64,000 nt of DNA, taken from positions 62,001-126,000 of the forward strand of contig JAHBUL010000007.1 in NCBI GenBank assembly GCA_019638085.1. The letters are read 5' to 3'. The notes under the pieces were generated by a model. It did not search any database. It was given only the letters and a program-made list of their open reading frames with translations, and had not been told where the DNA came from. This DNA comes from Flavobacteriales bacterium. Its GTDB lineage: Bacteria > Bacteroidota > Bacteroidia > Flavobacteriales_F > PHOS-HE28. Position numbers and translations under genes: made by a program. Shown here piece after piece: positions 58,095 through 64,000 of the stretch (the first letter of the stretch is position 1; each line of letters starts with the position of its first letter).

Positions 58095-60278
58095 ATGACC
58101 CGATCACTACTCCTCGCCTCCCTGCTCTTCGCCAGCACACTGCATGCGCAAACACCGATGCCCGCCGAAACACGGGTGGCCATCTCCGAACTACAGGCGT
58201 TGGCACAGCAAGAGCCCGATGCACGCAAATTGACCGCCGCCACACAAGGCAAATACCCCGTGGCGATGATGGGCGGGCACTGCATGGTGGGCTTCCTCGG
58301 AAAGGTGGATGAGGCCTTCCATGCGGATGAACTGGACCCGTCCGTTGTGCATGTTGGTGCCCGTGTGGGCGATGTGCTTTCCTTCCGGGTGGATGTCTAC
58401 CACCTTGCTGCTGCAGCTGCGATCCCCGGACTGGTGGTGGCCGAACTGGCCGGTATCGCGAAGCCCACGTTGGACAAGCTCGTGGCTTCCATCCATGCCG
58501 ACAGCGTGCAGCAAGGCATCAACCTGCCACAGCCCTACACCGGTGATGGCGTGCTGATCGGCGTGCTGGATTGGGGCTTCGATTACACCCACCCGATGTT
58601 CTACGACACGGCGATGACCGCCACACGCGTCCGCGCTGCTTGGGACCAGTTCCGCCAAGCCGGGCCGGCCCCGGCCTCCTATGGCTACGGTGCCGAATTC
58701 GCCACGCCTGCCACCCTACTGGCGGCGCAGAGCGATACGGCCAACATCTACAGCTTCGCCACGCATGGCAGCCATGTGGCCGGTATCGCCGGCGGGGGCG
58801 GTGCGGGCACCAACTACCGCGGCATCGCCTTCGATGCACAGTACCTCTTCTGCACCTTCCTTGTGGATGCCGCAGCCGCTGTGGACGGAGTCGCCTGGAT
58901 GCAGCAGATCGCCCAGCAGGACGGCAAACGGCTGGTGGTGAATATGAGCTGGGGGCTCCACCACATGGGGACGCTCGATGGCAACTCGCTACTGAGCCAG
59001 GCCTTCGACCAGCTCGCTATTGAAGGTGTGACCATTGCAACCTCCGGCGGCAACAACGGGGATGTGGCCTTTCACATCGGCAAAACGTTCACGGGCGACA
59101 CGCTGCAGAGCCGGGTGCAGTTCTATCCATACAGTGCCAACCCGTACATGTGGGGGCAAAGCCTCAGTATGTGGGGCGAAGCCGGCGCTGAATTCTCCGC
59201 CGGCTTCAAGGTGCTGAACAGCCAGAACACGCTGCTGGCGGAAACACCTTGGTACAACACCGTCACGCAACCTACTTACCTCGACTCCATGCTGGTGAGC
59301 GGTAGCGATACGATCTTCTTCAACCTCACCGCCGAGGCTGCGCACCCGCTGAACGGCCGCCCGCATTTCCGCCTGCGCATCAAGAACACCAACACCGCGT
59401 TGCGCATTGTGATGCAGGCCACCGCACCCAGCGGCACCGTACACTTCTGGAACGTCACCGAGCTTACCACGGATGTGGGCAATTGGGGGCAGGCCTTTCA
59501 GGTCAGTGGACCCGGCACCACCGCAGGCGATACGCAATATGGCATCAGCGAGCCGGCCTGCACCGAAAGCGTGATCACCGTGGCCGCATGCAGTTCCACC
59601 AGCTACTCTCCCACCGGCACACCGATAGGGGGCAACATCGCGGGCTTCTCATCCTACGGCCCCACGTTGGACGGCCGCATCAAGCCGGACATTACCGCGC
59701 CGGGGGTAAGCGTTGCTTCATCCATCAGTTCCTTCACCGACAATAGCTACAACGCCATACTCACCGTGCCTTTCCAGGGCCGCAACTATCCCTTCGCGCG
59801 CTTCAGTGGCACCAGCATGAGCGCCCCGGCCGTCACCGGTGTGGTGGCCTTGATGCTGGAGGCCGATCCCACACGCACACCGGCGGAGATCCGCGACCTC
59901 ATTCGCCAGACCGCCCTCACGGACAACTTCACCGGCACGATCCCGCAGGGCGGCAGCACCCGCTGGGGCATGGGCAAGCTGAACGCTTACCACGCCATTA
60001 CCGAGGTGCTCGGCATTACGGCGATCAACGGGCCGCAAGCCGATCGCATGGCCACTTGGCCAAACCCGGCAACCAGCGCGCTCCAGATCACGCCGCCCTT
60101 CAACGCCAGCGGTGCGCAGCTTTATGTGAGCGATGCGATGGGCCGTACCATCCTGCACCACACTTTGGTTGATGCAGGCTCCTTCCAACTCGATGTAGGC
60201 GCTTGGCCCAGCGGCCTGTACTTCCTGCGGATGGAGAAGGACGGGCAGCGGGCCGTGGGAAAGGTGGTGCGGGAGTAG
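58095..60278 (+). CDS. Subtilisin-like (S8) serine protease with T9SS sorting domain
   Basis: 727 residues from MTRSLLLASLLFASTLHAQ at 58095. Catalytic triad: Asp159 in GVLDWGFDYTHPMF, His224 in ATHGSHVAGIAGG, Ser574 in SGTSMSAPAV. Residues 20-140 look like a propeptide. About 270 residues inserted between the oxyanion region and the catalytic Ser include a beta-sandwich (FFNLTAEAAHPLNGRPHFRL). The C-terminus TWPNPATSALQITPPF to QRAVGKVVRE is a type A sorting domain. A surface or secreted protease, exported by T9SS. Confidence 0.93.
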   Translation: MTRSLLLASLLFASTLHAQTPMPAETRVAISELQALAQQEPDARKLTAATQGKYPVAMMGGHCMVGFLGKVDEAFHADELDPSVVHVGARVGDVLSFRVDVYHLAAAAAIPGLVVAELAGIAKPTLDKLVASIHADSVQQGINLPQPYTGDGVLIGVLDWGFDYTHPMFYDTAMTATRVRAAWDQFRQAGPAPASYGYGAEFATPATLLAAQSDTANIYSFATHGSHVAGIAGGGGAGTNYRGIAFDAQYLFCTFLVDAAAAVDGVAWMQQIAQQDGKRLVVNMSWGLHHMGTLDGNSLLSQAFDQLAIEGVTIATSGGNNGDVAFHIGKTFTGDTLQSRVQFYPYSANPYMWGQSLSMWGEAGAEFSAGFKVLNSQNTLLAETPWYNTVTQPTYLDSMLVSGSDTIFFNLTAEAAHPLNGRPHFRLRIKNTNTALRIVMQATAPSGTVHFWNVTELTTDVGNWGQAFQVSGPGTTAGDTQYGISEPACTESVITVAACSSTSYSPTGTPIGGNIAGFSSYGPTLDGRIKPDITAPGVSVASSISSFTDNSYNAILTVPFQGRNYPFARFSGTSMSAPAVTGVVALMLEADPTRTPAEIRDLIRQTALTDNFTGTIPQGGSTRWGMGKLNAYHAITEVLGITAINGPQADRMATWPNPATSALQITPPFNASGAQLYVSDAMGRTILHHTLVDAGSFQLDVGAWPSGLYFLRMEKDGQRAVGKVVRE

Positions 60279-60322
60279 TTTCCTACCGGGGAACTACTCC
60301 ATACGGTGGGCGGACGGACCAC

Positions 60323-60520
60323 TCACTCGGCCACTTTCGCCGTGTCCGTTTGGATCTGCTTGACCTCTTCCCGCTCATAGGTGTTATTAACCGTGTCCAC
60401 AGGGGTTGCGGGGCTTACCGTGTTCGCGGGCGCGGCGCTTTCAGCAGGCGTTTCCGCCGGTTGGCTGCAGGCAGCGAGGAAGAGGAGCGCAGCAGGGATG
60501 AGAAATTGGCGAGGTTTCAT
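60323..60520 (-). CDS. Small lipoprotein
   Basis: 65 residues from MKPRQFLIPAALLFLAACSQ at 60520, with lipobox LAAC. The mature part is alanine, proline and threonine rich (QPAETPAESAAPANTVSPAT) and ends with charged residues. The earlier start is not supported. Function unknown. The remaining bases up to 60780 show nothing. Confidence 0.65.
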   Translation of the reverse strand: MKPRQFLIPAALLFLAACSQPAETPAESAAPANTVSPATPVDTVNNTYEREEVKQIQTDTAKVAE

Positions 60521-60779
60521 GGGATGTTGTTGTTTGATGGATGGCTTCGACACATACAAAGTTAGGGTGCTCCAGAAGCGATGGTGTAGCTCCTGTTGCT
60601 CGGGAGGCAGAAGGCACCCACGGTCGAGCACCCCGAGCGGCCTTCATGGTAGGGCACGCGGGAATACACCGCGGAATTCACCTGATCCCATGGGCGGTGG
60701 TATTACTCAAGACCGCCAAGCCTTACAACGATGTCCGCTGGTGGCGTAGAAGATCCACCCCTGAACCCAAGGCCACTGC

Positions 60780-63374
60780 TCACTCTCGCATCACGGGCCG
60801 TACCGTGCCGCCGGCTTCAGAACCGATCCGGAGCAGGTAGCTTCCCGGTGCGAGCGCGTCCATCGTGAGCACCATGTCGGTATCGGCTGTGTGGCTGCGC
60901 TGCTCGTGGATGACCACTCTGCCGGTCATATCGGTGAGCGTGATCAATAGCGAACCGTGCAAGTTGGTGCGGAGGGTCAGTTCGTTAGTGAAGGGATTCG
61001 GGAAAACGAGCAATTCCTCTGCAGTACTTGCGGCATGTATGCCCGTGGTACCGATGCAGATGCAATCGGTGGTCCAGGTCCCCGAATCACCCGCGATCGT
61101 AACGCAGGGACCACCGGTCCAAACCTGATCATCGCCTTCGTTGCAATCGTCGGCATTGGTCACGAAGCCTGTAGGGCCTGGTGTGCATTCCACCACGGCA
61201 TTGGCGGGATCACCGTATCCGTCCTCATCGGCATCGGCATAATAGGCCGCCAGTTCGCAGTCAGCGAGCGCGAACAAGCTGTTACGGACCTCCAATTCCA
61301 CATTATTGAACCCACCACTAACAAGGACGAGGTTGGGCATCGGTGTAACGGAACGGCAATACGCGCCGGCTCCTCCCGCGAGCCGCACTACGGCAGAGGT
61401 TGCTTCACCGGTCACGGCATCGACCACGGCATACCCTGCGCGGGGTTGGCCTGCGACCGAGGTGAAGGCTCCTCCGATGTGGACCAGTCCATTGCGTACA
61501 GCGAGGTCCCATACTTCCGGAAAACTGCCACCCGTGGCTTCCGGAGCCCAGCCTGATACCTGCCCGGAGACCAGGTCAATGGCGCCGAGCTTGGCCCTGG
61601 GTTGACCACTCAATGCCGTGAAATTGCCACCGAGGTATAACGTGTTACCACTTACTTCCATATCCCAGACGGCGGACTGCGCAGGAATGTCCAAGGGTGT
61701 GGCCAGCGCCGTTGCCCCATCCAATGCCGCGAAGCGTTGACGCGCTTCACCACCAATGGTGGAGAACGAACCACCAACGTATACAAGCCCCTCCTTTGCG
61801 ACGACGGAGGATATGGCATGCGAGGATCCCGGGTCCCATGGCAAGAGATCACCGGTGCTCAGCGACAGCGCCGCGCCGAAACCTCTTGGCTGGCCACCGA
61901 CCGTGGTGAAGGTGCCAACGACATAGACCACACCATTGTCCACCGCGATGTCGTGTATCTGGTTGTTGAACGGGACGCCCCAAGGGAGCACGGTACGTGT
62001 GGGGATATGTATGGCTGCGATGCCTTGGTGGGCGGCACCGCCCATTTGCGTGAAGTTGCCACCAACAAGAAGCGTATCGCCCACTACTTGCAAACTTCTG
62101 ATCTGCGCATTACCAGAGGGGATCGGAAAGTCGGACAGCAAGACCCCGGTCGCACCGTCCAGAGCGGCTAAGCCATCGCGGTCCTCCCCACCGAGGGTCG
62201 TGAAATCTCCCCCTACCAGGAACGCATCCGCCGTACCTGCGATAGCGCTCACCCTGTTGCCACTCGTGCCGAGCGGCCTCCAATCCATGAGCGCTCCGGT
62301 GGCGGCATCCCACGCCATTACGGGCGACTCACCGAAACCGCCCACGAGGACCACATCGCCCGCTACGCCGATGGACTCCGCCAACAGTCCGTTGAGGTTC
62401 GTCGGCTCAAATGGCCTGAGGCTGGCGGTCTGCAGGTCCACCGCCGCCGTGCTCATGCGCGGAGCACCGCCCACGCTGTTGAACTGGCCTGTGAAATAAA
62501 GTGCACCGTCGTGGGTGGCCATGGCCTTCACGTTCACACTACTGTTACCGTAGGCTACGTTCGCGTTCCACGGCAAGAGTGCCGCCGTAACGGGATCGAA
62601 CGCTGCGACCCCTTTGCGTTCTTCAACTCCCGTCAGTGAAATGCCACATGCGAACACCCCGGCGGGTGTGGCCAACACTTGGGCGGGTATGTTACCATCC
62701 AAGTCGGGGCTCCATGGCAGCAGATCTCCCGAAGCGATTTCACATGCCGCGATGTAGGGACGCGCTTGGCCATCCACGCTGTCGAAATTCCCGGTCATGT
62801 AAAGGCTGCCGTCCATCGCGCTCAAACTGGACACATAATTATTCGCGGCCGGGGTATGGGTAAGCAACTCTCCCGTGCTCACCCGAAAAGCGGCCAAACG
62901 CTGCGCGGCAACACCATCCACGGAGGTGAAAAAGCCACCGATGAACAGGGTGTCGCCTGCCCGCTCCATGCAATTCACTACACCTCCCACCTGTGGTGCC
63001 CATGCGGTAAGCGCACCGGATGCATCCACGTGTGCAATGCGTGATCGGAGCATGGTGTCCACCCGCGTGAACTCCCCGGCAATGAACCATCCGCCGGCAC
63101 CGTCTTCCTCCACCGCGTGCACGATACCGTTCGGACGGGGAAAGTCCAAGGACGGCCGCTCACTTTCGAAGTTCATAAGGGCTGCATGAGGCACCGGTGG
63201 CCCAACGGTCCCGAATGAACCGCCAATGAAAAGCATCGAACCATCGTTACTGGCGGCGGTGGCATACACGATGCCCGGGGCTACATCGAAGTCGCGTTGC
63301 ACGGTCTGGGCTTGGCCGTTCTTCGAAAGCAATACTGCGCATAAGGTGACGATGGAAATTACGGTGAGCTTCAT
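60780..63374 (-). CDS. Large beta-propeller-like T9SS surface protein
   Basis: 864 residues: signal peptide (MKLTVISIVTLCAVLLSKNG), then about fourteen repeats of roughly 45 residues built around GGxFxxVGGxxR (for example LYLGGNFTALSGQPRAKLGA; VYVGGSFSTIGGEARQRFAA; LLVGGNFTQMGGAAHQGIAA). These fold as PQQ- or Kelch-like blades. Then comes YYADADEDGYGDPANAVVEC, a calcium-binding, thrombospondin-type-3-like segment, and a type A sorting domain (VFPNPFTNELTLRTNLHGSL to GGTVRPVMRE). Surface display is expected; ligand unknown. Confidence 0.9.
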   Translation of the reverse strand: MKLTVISIVTLCAVLLSKNGQAQTVQRDFDVAPGIVYATAASNDGSMLFIGGSFGTVGPPVPHAALMNFESERPSLDFPRPNGIVHAVEEDGAGGWFIAGEFTRVDTMLRSRIAHVDASGALTAWAPQVGGVVNCMERAGDTLFIGGFFTSVDGVAAQRLAAFRVSTGELLTHTPAANNYVSSLSAMDGSLYMTGNFDSVDGQARPYIAACEIASGDLLPWSPDLDGNIPAQVLATPAGVFACGISLTGVEERKGVAAFDPVTAALLPWNANVAYGNSSVNVKAMATHDGALYFTGQFNSVGGAPRMSTAAVDLQTASLRPFEPTNLNGLLAESIGVAGDVVLVGGFGESPVMAWDAATGALMDWRPLGTSGNRVSAIAGTADAFLVGGDFTTLGGEDRDGLAALDGATGVLLSDFPIPSGNAQIRSLQVVGDTLLVGGNFTQMGGAAHQGIAAIHIPTRTVLPWGVPFNNQIHDIAVDNGVVYVVGTFTTVGGQPRGFGAALSLSTGDLLPWDPGSSHAISSVVAKEGLVYVGGSFSTIGGEARQRFAALDGATALATPLDIPAQSAVWDMEVSGNTLYLGGNFTALSGQPRAKLGAIDLVSGQVSGWAPEATGGSFPEVWDLAVRNGLVHIGGAFTSVAGQPRAGYAVVDAVTGEATSAVVRLAGGAGAYCRSVTPMPNLVLVSGGFNNVELEVRNSLFALADCELAAYYADADEDGYGDPANAVVECTPGPTGFVTNADDCNEGDDQVWTGGPCVTIAGDSGTWTTDCICIGTTGIHAASTAEELLVFPNPFTNELTLRTNLHGSLLITLTDMTGRVVIHEQRSHTADTDMVLTMDALAPGSYLLRIGSEAGGTVRPVMRE

Positions 63375-63647
63375 ATCAGTTGGGGTTCGATACTGTTGGT
63401 CGGCGATCAGGAGTTCGTGTCAGGTCCAGAAACAGGAGCACATGTCCGTTCCATCGCCGTAATGTACATGGAATGGCTTGCTCGAAACCTTTGTAAATGC
63501 ATCATGCTCGAGCATTTTTCACCGCTCGGATCACCCGTTCCTGTGAACGGCTCGATCAATTCAACCACCGGCTCGATCCCGCTTCTTGATCAACCAAGCG
63601 CATGTGCGGAAACTGCTGAACGGCGACGAGGAACACGGGTGACCCGC
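63375..63647. other. Gap without recognisable feature
   Basis: The 273 bases between the beta-propeller gene and the GIY-YIG gene contain only short chance frames; nothing further recognised. Confidence 0.4.
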
Positions 63648-63992
63648 TCAATTGGACCACACCGCATACCCCTTGCGCCGCAGCTCCAGCATCAGCCCCT
63701 TCTCCACTTCCAAGGCTTCCGTACGGCTCAGCGGGCCAATGTCCTGGTAGAGGCTGGGGCGCAGGTAGCGGCCGTATTTCTGCACGATGGCGGATGAGAG
63801 CTTCTGTCCTTTCGCATTGCGGTATCCCATCTTGTGCTGCTCGAACCGCTCCTTGGGCGTCCTGCTCGTCTGCCCTACGTAAAGGCATTCCAGCACGCCG
63901 TTGTATTGCGGATTGGCCTCGCGGAATTTGCGGTCCTCGGTGAAGACCTTCCGGCTAAGCTCGATCACGTATACGGTGTGGACGGTGGGCAT
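63648..63992 (-). CDS. GIY-YIG family protein
   Basis: 114 residues. Key pieces are VYVIEL (residues 7-12, the GIY position) and CLYVGQTSRTPKERFEQHK (the YIG position, followed by the Arg and His of the active site). AIVQKYGRYLRPSLYQDIG follows. A conserved Glu is likely in RTEALEVEKGLM. These domains act as DNA endonucleases (UvrC-type fold) but small free-standing ones remain uncharacterised. It starts close to the right edge (63992); the start MPTVHTVYVIEL is complete. Confidence 0.8.
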   Translation of the reverse strand: MPTVHTVYVIELSRKVFTEDRKFREANPQYNGVLECLYVGQTSRTPKERFEQHKMGYRNAKGQKLSSAIVQKYGRYLRPSLYQDIGPLSRTEALEVEKGLMLELRRKGYAVWSN

Positions 63993-64000
63993 GGTACAAG

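Overview
This window is a 64 kb chromosomal piece of a high-GC member of the Bacteroidota, most likely Flavobacteriales. Three things point there. At least six secreted proteins end in type IX secretion (T9SS) C-terminal sorting domains. Upstream of many genes there are TAnnTTTG-like -7 elements instead of Shine-Dalgarno sites. The gene content is typical: a short NuoG, RagB-free outer-membrane barrels, CbpA/CbpM, PorSS cargo. No rRNA, tRNA, CRISPR, phage or complete insertion sequence was seen.

Layout. 1-5.5 kb is an accessory, repeat-rich stretch on the minus strand: two paralogous T9SS cargo genes, each with a copy of a roughly 220 bp element carrying a terminator, a truncated surface protein, a fibronectin-III fragment, a CUB-like T9SS protein and two identical 123 bp terminal-inverted-repeat elements. 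5.5-7.9 kb has a pirin gene, a dense array of short repeats and a TRIC-type channel. 8.1-15.2 kb is a tripartite RND efflux operon led by a TetR regulator with a perfect 12 bp inverted-repeat operator. 15.4-26 kb holds an octaheme cytochrome fused to HEAT and TPR repeats, an amino acid permease, a ClC channel, the DnaJ-like CbpA with its modulator CbpM, a PfpI/DJ-1 protein, an MscS channel gene broken by an in-frame TAA, and a RidA protein. 26-29 kb is a MacAB-like exporter (adaptor, permease, ATPase). 29.6-36 kb carries lysS, a HEAT-cyclophilin lipoprotein, an M28 protease and gpsA.

36-37.6 kb is the most foreign-looking part: two small, AT-richer membrane-protein genes interleaved with three copies of a 197 bp direct repeat, arranged like cassettes. 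37.6-47.5 kb has comF, a coiled-coil membrane protein, a 1161-residue outer-membrane protein, a dipeptide-type substrate-binding lipoprotein, an OmpA-family lipoprotein and a class II glutamine amidotransferase, with two convergent overlaps. 48.6-51.3 kb is a nuoG-nuoH-nuoI block detached from the rest of complex I. 51-57.9 kb is a mixture of small stress and accessory genes, including an AbiEii-type and a ParE-type toxin-antitoxin pair. The end carries a subtilisin-like T9SS protease, a large beta-propeller T9SS surface protein and a GIY-YIG protein.

Across the window, intergenic gaps are filled with several unrelated families of short palindromes built from 7-8 bp units, plus a recurring palindrome CCGAT-nnAT-ATCGG. 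The best candidates for something undescribed are the 197 bp repeat/membrane-gene cassettes, the duplicated element with a mini transcription unit ending in an attenuator-like hairpin pair (933-1165 and 2869-3081), and the 123 bp mobile element. All calls come from reading the sequence; no database search was run.
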